DNA of 54,937 nucleotides, from assembly GCA_964556425.1 (NCBI GenBank), contig CAZKWC010000015.1, positions 1 to 54,937 on the forward strand. The letters are read 5' to 3'. Each line of letters starts with the position of its first letter. The first letter of the stretch is position 1. The notes under the pieces were generated by a model. The model worked only from the letters and a program-made list of their open reading frames with translations. It ran no database searches and had not been told where the DNA came from. This DNA comes from JALQUL01 sp964556425 (GTDB lineage: Bacteria > Pseudomonadota > Gammaproteobacteria > Burkholderiales > Burkholderiaceae_C). The translations under genes were made by a program, and so were the position numbers. This document shows, piece after piece, positions 33,931-41,738 of the stretch.

Positions 33931-35985
33931 TTACTCTTCTTCGTTTATTTCAACTTCCCCTTTTAAGAACCCGATTTGAACTAATATTTTGTTGGCTTCA
34001 TCTTCGTACCATTTATAATCAATATCCTCTGGAAAAGTATCTGGTAAAACCATTAAAGGTTTAGCGCCTAAAGACCTTGGGACGGTGTTTCCAGATTTTG
34101 CATATACAATAACGCCTTCTTCCCCAGCTGCATAGTACCAGCGAATTGCCTTGCCTAAATAGACTCCGTTTTTAACTGCCCCACCTCTAACAGTTCGAAC
34201 AGACACAAATCGAGTTATGTCTCGGCATTGTTTAATTGTTTCTAAGATTGGAGTATTTTCAGCCAACATTCTAACCACTGCATCGCTACATATGGAACAC
34301 ATTGGATTCTTAGACAAAATGCTATTTCGACTAGACCCTCGTTCCGCGTACACCCCTTTTGCTTTGATGCCGAGGCGGTCTTCTAAGTATTTAGCATCCG
34401 GTTTACCTGCTTTAGTTTTAACTGCAAAGTAATTGTTAACATCTCTGCTATAAACACCTTTGTAAAAAGTAGCTTCGGTTTCGAACCCTGTATCTTTTTC
34501 CCATGCTTCAACAATAGCATCCATTTCAAACTGTCTTGTTTTCGGACACTTAATAACGATACCGTCAGTATTAGCGGAAATAATCTGTAAACCAGCTAAC
34601 TCAAGACTTTCAATAAGCATTAGTAAAGATAGTTGCCCGGTAAGGGTAACTTGTATTAATAACTGTGGTGAATACAATGCGGAATACTGGTTACCGAGCT
34701 TACCGTAGGAACCGTTTACCACAATCTTTAAACTGTCCGCTGTCGTTTTGTTTCCGGCGTTTTTAGCAGTCAAGCGTTCATTAACTAAGTTATCGTAAAC
34801 TGCAAGAAAATACTGCCCCAAATGGGCAGGCGCCAGTCCAAGAAGTAAGATTATTCGCGGATAAAATGAAGCCACATCTCGGTCACATATAACAGTGTTT
34901 TCGTCACTAACATGCGCGGCTACTTTTTCTGAACTATGGAGCCCGCCAATCCCCATCCGATACTCGGCGTTTGCAATTTTAATTCTAAGGTCAGTAAGCT
35001 CAGCGGGCATTCCAATATTCCCGTCATCGGAAACAACAAAATTGCAGTTTTGGACTTCTTGGAGTACCCATTTGAGAAGCGGTGTTTTGAAGTTCAAAAA
35101 AGCCGGTGTATTAAACTTAAACGAATCACCGGGATTGATATCAGGTTTTGGTAAGTATTTCTGCCCAGTCATTCGTTTGATTTCAGAAGAAATTACCGCT
35201 TCCGCAATTTGAGCATCTGAATGTGAACGTAAATCTAGTTTGTAACGAATCCCCATTTTTTCACGAAGTTCTATATCAGGAAGTAACTCTTCGTACAGTA
35301 ACTTAGTATTGCTAAGGTCGTTTATACAATACCATCTTAGAATTGTGATTTGGTCGGGTGTAAGTATAGTTCCTGGTGCAAATGGTAAATCCTGCATTCT
35401 TTTTGCATGCAACCGCCCAGCCAAAAGTTTCAAAGACGGACTAAGTGCGACCAGTTCAATTAAATCAATGTGGTCAATTGGAAAACGTTTTACTTTGAAC
35501 CGTCTCAATACATCTTGAGGGCGGGCTTCTTCAATAATTATTGAAAAAGTTGCCTCATACAATTGTTCTGTTGTTTTAGAACTAAGTGCTAGTGATACAA
35601 TTGGGGCATCGTAATGCTTGCCGTTGTAATCTATTAAAGTAAAGTTTTGAAGCACCCAAGCAAGTTTCGGGATATCTAGGTAGTAATTGTCCATTAGTTC
35701 GAACCAAATTACCTTACCTGAAACAATGGATTGAAATGCTACCATCCAGAAATTAGGATAACATTCAATATCCCAAACTAAACGTTCTTTTCTACCAGCT
35801 GCTTCAACTAATTCTTGGTCAGTAAAAAAATCAAACTTAGCAGCTTTCGCCTCTTCTAAACCAGGCAAGTATGTTGGGAGTAACCACACTGGTTCTGGTG
35901 GGGTGTTTTTTATTTTTTCTTTTTTTGGTGGTTTTGGTGGCGGTGTGTCATTCCAAAAAAATCCAGCTATGTCAAATCTTGCCAT
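33931..35985 (-). CDS. Family B DNA polymerase, 684 aa
   Basis: 3'-5' exonuclease motifs WDIECYP (about residue 69), YNGKHYDAP and YCINDLSNTKLLY. Polymerase motif A DRDVASFYPRII (about 366), motif B VVNGSYGKLGNQY (about 420) and motif C SANTDGIVI (about 468), where DTDS is reduced to NTDG: the first Asp of motif C is Asn and the last residue Gly. Compact for the family. Overlaps by one base the clamp-like gene upstream. Replicative enzyme of the phage. Confidence 0.88.
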   Translation of the reverse strand: MARFDIAGFFWNDTPPPKPPKKEKIKNTPPEPVWLLPTYLPGLEEAKAAKFDFFTDQELVEAAGRKERLVWDIECYPNFWMVAFQSIVSGKVIWFELMDNYYLDIPKLAWVLQNFTLIDYNGKHYDAPIVSLALSSKTTEQLYEATFSIIIEEARPQDVLRRFKVKRFPIDHIDLIELVALSPSLKLLAGRLHAKRMQDLPFAPGTILTPDQITILRWYCINDLSNTKLLYEELLPDIELREKMGIRYKLDLRSHSDAQIAEAVISSEIKRMTGQKYLPKPDINPGDSFKFNTPAFLNFKTPLLKWVLQEVQNCNFVVSDDGNIGMPAELTDLRIKIANAEYRMGIGGLHSSEKVAAHVSDENTVICDRDVASFYPRIILLLGLAPAHLGQYFLAVYDNLVNERLTAKNAGNKTTADSLKIVVNGSYGKLGNQYSALYSPQLLIQVTLTGQLSLLMLIESLELAGLQIISANTDGIVIKCPKTRQFEMDAIVEAWEKDTGFETEATFYKGVYSRDVNNYFAVKTKAGKPDAKYLEDRLGIKAKGVYAERGSSRNSILSKNPMCSICSDAVVRMLAENTPILETIKQCRDITRFVSVRTVRGGAVKNGVYLGKAIRWYYAAGEEGVIVYAKSGNTVPRSLGAKPLMVLPDTFPEDIDYKWYEDEANKILVQIGFLKGEVEINEEE

Positions 35986-36935
35986 TAACTTTTAATCCCG
36001 ACAATAGCCCCTCTTATGTTTTCGCCAAAAAATAAACACGGTGCGGGATAAGTTGAAAAATCAATAGACGTAGCTACTTTCTGCAAAAGCTGAAGTTGTT
36101 TGATATTAAAACATCCTTCATTGTCTATTCCATCCACTTCAATTGAAGCTCCTAAATTTTCTTCAACGCAGGTGCCTATTTTACCAGTAGACAAAAACAA
36201 CCTGCCAAGGTCATCAGTAAAAGGTAAGATATCATCTAAAGAGTTAAAAAATGTAGGCGGGAAAGGTTTTTGCACAGATTCGTTATCTAGAATCCTGCTA
36301 AGGTCAGGCCACTGGGTAGTATGGGTTTGGGTGCGCAACCAACGTCCACCTGTGAAATGGAACGTAATACAATTCTCAGCCATTTGCAATCGAATAGGTT
36401 CCTCGCCAATCCGAATCAACTCCATCACAGCAGCTCTAGGAATGTTGACTTCAACAGGGAACGAATAACCAAGCCAATATTCCGCAAGAACTATGTTATT
36501 AGTAGCAAAAGCTGAGTTGTTTTTAAACAGGATTCCTCGAGCCCATGCCCGTGAAGCGTCATCTGCAATCAGAGGGGCTAATGTTTTAAGCGCTTTAATA
36601 ATATTACCATTGACTTCTACAAAGGCGCCCTCTGGTAGTACTTCCGGAAAGTCGTGCGGAATACATTCAATATAGGCTCTGAACTTGCCAGATTTCACAG
36701 CTAACTTACCTGATGGGGTAACGTGTAATTGGATAGTGTCCTTGCATACTTGAATGGCTTTAATTAATTCGGTTGCTTTTGGGCATATATCCAAATTCAA
36801 ATCGATTGGACCACCAAGACCAATTAAACCATTGTAGCTTCGAATCATTCCACCTTGAATATGGAAGTGTTGCAGTTCTGGCACGAAATCTTTTGTGGCA
36901 ACAGCGCCTTGCACAAATTTAAGAGATTGAAGCAT
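35985..36935 (-). CDS. Sliding clamp-like protein, 316 aa
   Basis: Repeated beta-alpha-beta units and segments such as SGKFRAYIECIPHDFPEV resemble DnaN-type clamps (compare the conserved FP[EK] in clamp domains). Encoded between DpdA and polymerase in one operon. No clamp loader is seen nearby. The assignment rests on fold pattern and context. Confidence 0.65.
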   Translation of the reverse strand: MLQSLKFVQGAVATKDFVPELQHFHIQGGMIRSYNGLIGLGGPIDLNLDICPKATELIKAIQVCKDTIQLHVTPSGKLAVKSGKFRAYIECIPHDFPEVLPEGAFVEVNGNIIKALKTLAPLIADDASRAWARGILFKNNSAFATNNIVLAEYWLGYSFPVEVNIPRAAVMELIRIGEEPIRLQMAENCITFHFTGGRWLRTQTHTTQWPDLSRILDNESVQKPFPPTFFNSLDDILPFTDDLGRLFLSTGKIGTCVEENLGASIEVDGIDNEGCFNIKQLQLLQKVATSIDFSTYPAPCLFFGENIRGAIVGIKS

Positions 36936-36936
36936 T

Positions 36937-37872
36937 TTAAAATAATCCTATTTGATCAGGTATAAATTTAGGGTCATCGCCTTTGGCATCCGATACTATG
37001 TTGCCCAGTTTGTCAAAAGCATACATGTTATAAGTCCAGCGTGCAAGATAATTTTCCTGCATTCTATCAAGGTCTACACCTTCAGACTGAAGTTTCCTTT
37101 CTACAGCTGCCCGCTGAAGCGGAGTTAATGTAGTTATATGCTGTCCTTCTACTTTCCTATTAGGGCTCTGGTTTGAAACATTCATTACTCTACCGCTTGG
37201 TAAAAGTAGCATCCCACCAACTTTAGCAATTTGAACCCATGATGATGAGTCAACCGAATACCATGGGTAGCGTTGCATTAACGATAGGGTAGTTAAGCCG
37301 AATCCATGAACTTTCAATCTAGGTCTTCCCGAGGAATCGGTTAAAAATTTTCCCCATATTTCGTCCAGCCAAGGTTTCAATGCTTGGGTAGATTGCGCAA
37401 CCATCCCACCTAGAGTAATATAGTCATAGTTGGCAATATAGTATTCAAGATATCTTGTGTCTTCGCCAAAGTGAAAACACGGTAAAGGACGAACGCCCAA
37501 TGCCTCCATGGCAAGTTGATTTCGGTATGTCCCAAGAGGGTCTCCGATGGCATCCATAACAGAAGCTAGTATTGACCGGTCATCTTTTCGAATTATATCT
37601 TCATACTTTTTAATGTAATCACAATAAGCCTGAATATCAACTTTTGCACCAAGTGACCACATTGAGAATGCGCCTGAGTCTAGAAACACTTGGCATCCAT
37701 CCTTGCGAATTAAATCAACGTAGCTTGGTTTACCTATATAATGAAACGACTCTAATAGGTTACCGTTGCCTGCTTTTAATCGCTGGTATTTTTCATTCTC
37801 AGTAAGACGTTCCCATAAACTACCACCTACGTTAAACCGAGCAGTATAAATACCAGCGTTATAAAGTTTCAT
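36937..37872 (-). CDS. dpdA: DpdA-like DNA 7-deazaguanine transglycosylase, 311 aa
   Basis: A TGT-like barrel without the tRNA-enzyme zinc cluster: FLDSGAFS (residues 63-70, Asp65), YITLGGMV (151-158), KVHGFGLTT (187-195) and YSVDSSSW (205-212, Asp208 the probable nucleophile). DpdA proteins exchange guanine in DNA for preQ0 or a derivative. The phage also encodes FolE, QueD, QueE and QueC, the complete preQ0 route. One base separates it from the clamp-like gene. Confidence 0.85.
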   Translation of the reverse strand: MKLYNAGIYTARFNVGGSLWERLTENEKYQRLKAGNGNLLESFHYIGKPSYVDLIRKDGCQVFLDSGAFSMWSLGAKVDIQAYCDYIKKYEDIIRKDDRSILASVMDAIGDPLGTYRNQLAMEALGVRPLPCFHFGEDTRYLEYYIANYDYITLGGMVAQSTQALKPWLDEIWGKFLTDSSGRPRLKVHGFGLTTLSLMQRYPWYSVDSSSWVQIAKVGGMLLLPSGRVMNVSNQSPNRKVEGQHITTLTPLQRAAVERKLQSEGVDLDRMQENYLARWTYNMYAFDKLGNIVSDAKGDDPKFIPDQIGLF

Positions 37873-37873
37873 A

Positions 37874-37968
37874 CTATGGTAACAGAATATACGTCAATAA
37901 CAAAATTACAAATATAATGATGAACATATTAAACCACTGTCTAATTTTTTTAAATAAATTTGAAACAT
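37874..37968 (-). pseudogene. Small membrane peptide gene with a one-base frameshift
   Basis: ATG at 37968-37966 follows AAAGGAAAATAATT. The first frame ends after 20 residues, but adding one A to the A7 run (plus strand T7, 37945-37951) gives a continuous 31-residue peptide, MFQIYLKKIRQWFNMF followed by IIIFVILLLTYILLP, a normal single-helix protein stopping two bases before DpdA. Either an assembly error in the homopolymer or a slippery site. Confidence 0.45.
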
Positions 37969-37970
37969 AA

Positions 37971-38135
37971 TTATTTTCCTTTAAAAATAGTAGGGTAGTT
38001 GGCTTTGGCAGTAATATGCAAACCATTCAAGGTTTTATTAGAACCTTGGATAGTTGTTCCTACTACTGCAAAACCTTGAGTATTTGATTTTAAAAGTATC
38101 ATTAAAGAATACCTGCTAAAAGTAGCTACTTGCAT
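37971..38135 (-). CDS. Hypothetical protein, 54 aa
   Basis: ATG at 38135 preceded by CAGGAGAAAGAAA. The product is beta-rich (YSLMILLKSNTQGFAVVGTT) and no family is recognised. It is the first gene behind the promoter at 38173-38200 and so heads the operon that continues through the small membrane frame to DpdA, clamp and polymerase. Confidence 0.6.
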   Translation of the reverse strand: MQVATFSRYSLMILLKSNTQGFAVVGTTIQGSNKTLNGLHITAKANYPTIFKGK

Positions 38136-38172
38136 TTTCTTTCTCCTGTTTAATTATCCAACTGATGATTCA

Positions 38173-38200
38173 ATTATACAGGAATTAGTCTAAAAATCAA
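38173..38200 (-). promoter_or_regulatory. Leftward promoter of the DpdA-clamp-polymerase operon
   Basis: TTGATT (38200-38195), a 16-base spacer and TATAAT (38178-38173) on the minus strand. The leader downstream is a near copy of the one at 33856-33930. Confidence 0.75.
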
Positions 38201-38223
38201 CATCTATTTAGAGTAAGTCTGAA

Positions 38224-39144
38224 TTACTTAACTAATGCCATAAATTCAGCTCTAGCGTCAGGGTTAGTTTTTAATACTCCACGAAGTGCAGATGTAATAG
38301 TGTGGTGCCCTTGTTGGCAAAGCCCACGAGACTCCATACACATGTGACGAGCTTTGATAACTACGCCTACCCCTGTAGGGTCTAAGTTATCAACCAATGC
38401 ATCTGCAATTTGAGAAGTTAAGCGTTCTTGAACCTGAAGACGACGAGCGAACATATCTGCTAAACGACTTAGTTTTGACAAGCCAACTATTTTACCGTTG
38501 GGGATATAGGCAATAGTAGCTGTCCCGAAGATATCAGCCAAATGATGTTCGCATTTGCTGTAGATTGGAATATCTTTAACGATAACCATTTCATCATAAT
38601 TTTGGGCACCGTCTTCGAATACTTTAAGCAGGTCACTTGCGCTTTTAGCATATCCTGAAGTCCATTCGTTCCAAGCCTTGGCAACACGATGAGGAGTTTC
38701 CAGTAACCCTTCTCGGTTTGGGTCTTCCCCTACATATTGAAGCAAACGGGTAATGTTTGGTTCAATGCCATCTTCAACCGAAAGCTCCCACGGAAACACA
38801 ACCCAGCTATTAAGAAACAACGGTGAGCAATCTGAATCTAACTTATCAATCAATGCATAAAAAGGTTTTTCAGGATAATCATCGCACCATTTTTGCATGG
38901 TCTCACCTGAATCAATTATATCATCGATAAAGAAATCAGCTTCTTCAGGGGTATCTACTATTGCGAAGACATCTGGTCGTTGAGCCTTTAAAGCCCAAGC
39001 AGCAGGGACTCCACCTCTAGGAATTGCATACATTTTTAAAAGCTCTCCGATAGGAAAAGAACCTAATATTCGGACACTTAACGAATTAGCTAACCGACCT
39101 ATTTGTACGTTTGTAAGAAAAGTTTTATTCATGTTTGGTTTCAC
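38224..39144 (-). CDS. folE: Phosphoribosyltransferase-like domain fused to GTP cyclohydrolase I, 306 aa
   Basis: Residues 1-110 have type I PRTase marks: IPRGGVPAA (41-49) and the PRPP-binding FIDDIIDSGET (72-82). Residues about 122-306 are FolE: LLETPHRVAKAW (147-158), CEHH with zinc ligands C198 and H201, GLSKLSRLADMFARRLQVQE (221-240), and C269 in ARHMCMESRG. FolE turns GTP into dihydroneopterin triphosphate, the first step to preQ0. The N-terminal domain's substrate is unknown. Overlaps queD by 20 bases. Confidence 0.85.
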   Translation of the reverse strand: MKPNMNKTFLTNVQIGRLANSLSVRILGSFPIGELLKMYAIPRGGVPAAWALKAQRPDVFAIVDTPEEADFFIDDIIDSGETMQKWCDDYPEKPFYALIDKLDSDCSPLFLNSWVVFPWELSVEDGIEPNITRLLQYVGEDPNREGLLETPHRVAKAWNEWTSGYAKSASDLLKVFEDGAQNYDEMVIVKDIPIYSKCEHHLADIFGTATIAYIPNGKIVGLSKLSRLADMFARRLQVQERLTSQIADALVDNLDPTGVGVVIKARHMCMESRGLCQQGHHTITSALRGVLKTNPDARAEFMALVK

Positions 39145-39646
39145 CTAAATAAGTTGCAGAATTAGCACCGTGTTCAAATACTTCAACGCTTTTAACATAA
39201 CACCCATTTGCCAACGAATGAGTTGCTAGTATTTTTGAAAACTCGTCGAATGCCATTTTAGCAAAAGCTTCGCAACCTACAGCGTCCACAATGCGTAGGT
39301 CAATAACTGCTCCTCTTTCAAATGGCTCAATTCCTCCATCAAACGCATTCGGTAAAGTTGGATTAAAAATATTGGCCATCTCTTTAAACTGACTTAAAAG
39401 CGGGTCATCTTTAGCCACCAACAAAGTGTGGTCAAACATATTCTTAGCCCATTGCCTAAAAGATTTAAAAGCCCCAAAATCAAACACCCAGTTGCGGTCA
39501 TCTAATGTAGGAGCTTCAACCACTACCTTAATTCCGATACTATACCCATGCAAGGTTGAACAATGGGAATGGATAGCACGCCATTGACGAAAACAGCAAC
39601 TTAGACCAAGTTCGTTTCCAAAAGTTTTAGTAACTTGATACATCAT
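39125..39646 (-). CDS. queD: 6-carboxytetrahydropterin synthase-like protein QueD, 173 aa
   Basis: Second step to preQ0. The catalytic region reads HSHCSTLHGYS: Cys29 and His33 correspond to the catalytic Cys and a zinc His, but the next zinc His is Tyr35, and the first zinc His appears to fall at Cys17/18 (SCCFRQW). NWVFDFGAFK and FDHTLLV match the family. Longer than the E. coli enzyme, with an insert near residues 85-110. Four-base overlap with queC. Confidence 0.82.
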   Translation of the reverse strand: MMYQVTKTFGNELGLSCCFRQWRAIHSHCSTLHGYSIGIKVVVEAPTLDDRNWVFDFGAFKSFRQWAKNMFDHTLLVAKDDPLLSQFKEMANIFNPTLPNAFDGGIEPFERGAVIDLRIVDAVGCEAFAKMAFDEFSKILATHSLANGCYVKSVEVFEHGANSATYLGETKHE

Positions 39647-40443
39647 TCAATACCTCTATGTAAATCTAACTTTAAACGCTCAGTATCGTAATTTGAGGTA
39701 GTTGGTAATTCCATCAAGCCTTCATCAACAGCTCTTAACACTAACGGGTCTGGAAAGCCTGCTTGTTCAAACCCATGAGCGCGCAAGACATTGCTATGAT
39801 TATTATCTGTTGGTGGAAATTTTCCATCATAGGAAGTATGAGAATAAGCTAACGCCTCCCAGCAACCAGGAATAGTGCGTGCAAGTTTTACAGTATCAGC
39901 TTTAGATAAATGCATTAAAGGAGTGGCGATTTCGAACCTAGAAATATTATATTCTTCATCATAAGTGCCTAAAGAAAGATTAAAAGCATAACTCAATGTT
40001 TGAATAAATTCTAGTCTACAATCAGGATAATTTGCGTTGTCTTCTTGACACACCCCAGTAACTAAAACAGTGCAATCAAGCTCAACCGCTCGATTCATAG
40101 CAATGGTTAAAAACAAAGTGTTGCGCATGGGCACAAAAGTAAGTTCTACTCGTTCGCCGATAGCTTCATCCATTTGTTTGAAGTTATCATACTTTTCCAA
40201 GTTATTGTTTGAGGTTAGTGGTGAAGTTGAATGCAAGCAGTTGGGTACTTGAATTATTTCATGGCTAACTACTCCGGCCATTGCAGCCACCTTCATGGCC
40301 GCCTCTATTTCTAAAACGTGACGTTGCCCATAATCAAAAGTAACTGCATACACCTCGTCGTAATTCTGTTTTGCCCAAAATAGGCAAGTAGTAGAATCTT
40401 GCCCGCCTGATAATACTACTAATGCTTTTGTTTTCGGTTCCAT
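39643..40443 (-). CDS. queC: 7-cyano-7-deazaguanine synthase QueC, 266 aa
   Basis: ATP pyrophosphatase P-loop SGGQDST (12-18), VTFDYGQRH (34-42), ELTFVPMRNTLF (100-111) and GFEQAGFPDP (224-233) identify QueC, which converts 7-carboxy-7-deazaguanine to preQ0. The zinc site normally built from four Cys (CY...C-G-x-C-x-x-C) is replaced: SYDGKFPPTDNNHSN has Ser, Thr, Asn and Asn there (about 204, 212, 215, 218). Confidence 0.9.
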   Translation of the reverse strand: MEPKTKALVVLSGGQDSTTCLFWAKQNYDEVYAVTFDYGQRHVLEIEAAMKVAAMAGVVSHEIIQVPNCLHSTSPLTSNNNLEKYDNFKQMDEAIGERVELTFVPMRNTLFLTIAMNRAVELDCTVLVTGVCQEDNANYPDCRLEFIQTLSYAFNLSLGTYDEEYNISRFEIATPLMHLSKADTVKLARTIPGCWEALAYSHTSYDGKFPPTDNNHSNVLRAHGFEQAGFPDPLVLRAVDEGLMELPTTSNYDTERLKLDLHRGIE

Positions 40444-40453
40444 TTAATTGCTC

Positions 40454-41158
40454 CTATTCAACGTTAATAATTTTGTGTTGCTGTAAACAAAGGGTGTATC
40501 CAAACTTCAAACAGCTTTCAACAGCCTTTTCCATATTAGCCTTATTTAACAATACATCTTTGGAGTCTTCGGGTTGAACGTAGATTCGGTAGTTCTGAAC
40601 TTCCATTGGCGGTCTTGCTAAAATAGGGTTGTTGGGATGCCCCAATGCTACTGTTGGCAAACCATCAGATTCGCAATACTGATTCGCGTTTACCACATAT
40701 TTGTAGTAGTTAATATGTGGTTCTAATTTTGGGTTAAGTTTACCGGTTTTCGGACTACATACAATAGTGACTTTTCCATAAGGGAAATTTTCTACAAACA
40801 AAGTCCCGTTAGTTTCAATTTGAACAACATAGCCTTGGCGGAAAAGCACCTCGCATAACTCGCCTATTTGTTGTCTGAAAGGTTCCCCACCTGTAATCAC
40901 GATTAATGGGGGGCGGCCAATCGGAAGTGTTTTGTTTATGTTTGCAATTTCTGCTAAAACTCCACCTATAGTATAGGAGTTGCGTTTAGAAGTATAATCG
41001 GTATCGCAGTTCGGGCATTGAAGGTTACACCCTGCCAGCCTTATAAACATGGAACGTTGACCAGCAAAAGGACCTTCGCCTTGGATAGTCAAAAAGATAG
41101 AATGGATTTGTAAAACTGGGGAATCAACGCTTTTTTCAATTGGCTGCAAGTTTAACAT
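40454..41158 (-). CDS. queE: 7-carboxy-7-deazaguanine synthase QueE, 234 aa
   Basis: Radical SAM enzyme with C44, C48 and C51 in CNLQCPNCDT (CxxxCxxC 4Fe-4S motif), QGEGPFAGQRS (26-36) and ITGGEPFRQ for SAM binding. Converts CPH4 to 7-carboxy-7-deazaguanine. First gene of the queE-queC-queD-folE operon. Confidence 0.9.
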   Translation of the reverse strand: MLNLQPIEKSVDSPVLQIHSIFLTIQGEGPFAGQRSMFIRLAGCNLQCPNCDTDYTSKRNSYTIGGVLAEIANINKTLPIGRPPLIVITGGEPFRQQIGELCEVLFRQGYVVQIETNGTLFVENFPYGKVTIVCSPKTGKLNPKLEPHINYYKYVVNANQYCESDGLPTVALGHPNNPILARPPMEVQNYRIYVQPEDSKDVLLNKANMEKAVESCLKFGYTLCLQQHKIINVE

Positions 41159-41186
41159 GTGGATACCTTAACTATTTAATAACTTT

Positions 41187-41192
41187 ATTATA
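41187..41192 (-). promoter_or_regulatory. -10 box of a likely queE operon promoter
   Basis: TATAAT on the minus strand, 29 bases before the queE start. No good -35 box is visible at 16-18 bases, so it may need an activator. Confidence 0.4.
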
Positions 41193-41236
41193 TTCCAAGT
41201 TTACTGCTAAATAACCTTGACACTTGAACCAAAATT

Positions 41237-41262
41237 AAAAAGCCGAGTCACCTCGGCTTTTT
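41237..41262. terminator. Rho-independent terminator, works in either direction
   Basis: AAAAAGCCGAG (41237-41247), TCAC loop, CTCGGCTTTTT (41252-41262). It closes the leftward gene at 41291 and insulates the que operon. Confidence 0.9.
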
Positions 41263-41290
41263 AATCAACGTTTATTGAACAAATAGCGGC

Positions 41291-41638
41291 TTAAGCCTCG
41301 GTATTGTCAGATGTCGCTTCTGCAACTGGGGCAGCCGCTTCCGCTGCATCTGGTTTAACAGTTACCTCACGCTCAAGACCATGGAACTTGCGCCATTTGC
41401 CGTATTGGGTAGCCGCAGTAGATACGTTAATACCCTGAGCAGTTGTTGCATCTAGCACTTCTTTACGTTTAGCAGGTGAACCAGTTGTTTTTGAGATTTC
41501 GTCCGCGATATCCCATACTTTACCAGTGCCAGTGCCTGAGCTTGGACGAACTACGCCGTTTTGCTCAATCTTAGCTGGTTTAGGTGGTTTAGCTGGAACT
41601 TCAGGTTGAGCTTCTGTTGCAGTTGTTGAATCTTTCAT
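41291..41638 (-). CDS. Three-paralogue family, member 1, 115 aa
   Basis: N-terminal 40 residues are Pro/Thr-rich and disordered. Residues 41-87 are a compact domain (VWDIADEIS.., RKEVLDA.., GIN..TAATQYGKW) shared with the next two upstream genes. The tail is Ala/Glu-rich. The domain looks like a small helical, possibly DNA-binding, unit. It has its own promoter-like leader and terminator, suggesting an abundant product. Confidence 0.6.
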   Translation of the reverse strand: MKDSTTATEAQPEVPAKPPKPAKIEQNGVVRPSSGTGTGKVWDIADEISKTTGSPAKRKEVLDATTAQGINVSTAATQYGKWRKFHGLEREVTVKPDAAEAAAPVAEATSDNTEA

Positions 41639-41695
41639 TTACGACTCCTTGATGATTAATAAAATAAATAATTTTGTTGTCACTACTGAAACTTA

Positions 41696-41724
41696 ATGAT
41701 ATATGAGTTGAATGTTTAACTCAA
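41696..41724 (-). promoter_or_regulatory. Candidate leftward promoter
   Basis: Minus strand TTGAGT (41724-41719), 17 bases, TATCAT (41701-41696). A TGAGTT/AACTCA inverted repeat overlaps it, similar to the operator at 42377-42412. Confidence 0.4.
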
Positions 41725-41738
41725 TACTTAATTAGAAC

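Noticed and set aside
34895..35212. 105-codon plus-strand frame inside the polymerase gene
   Set aside because: Antisense to conserved polymerase sequence, no ribosome binding site.
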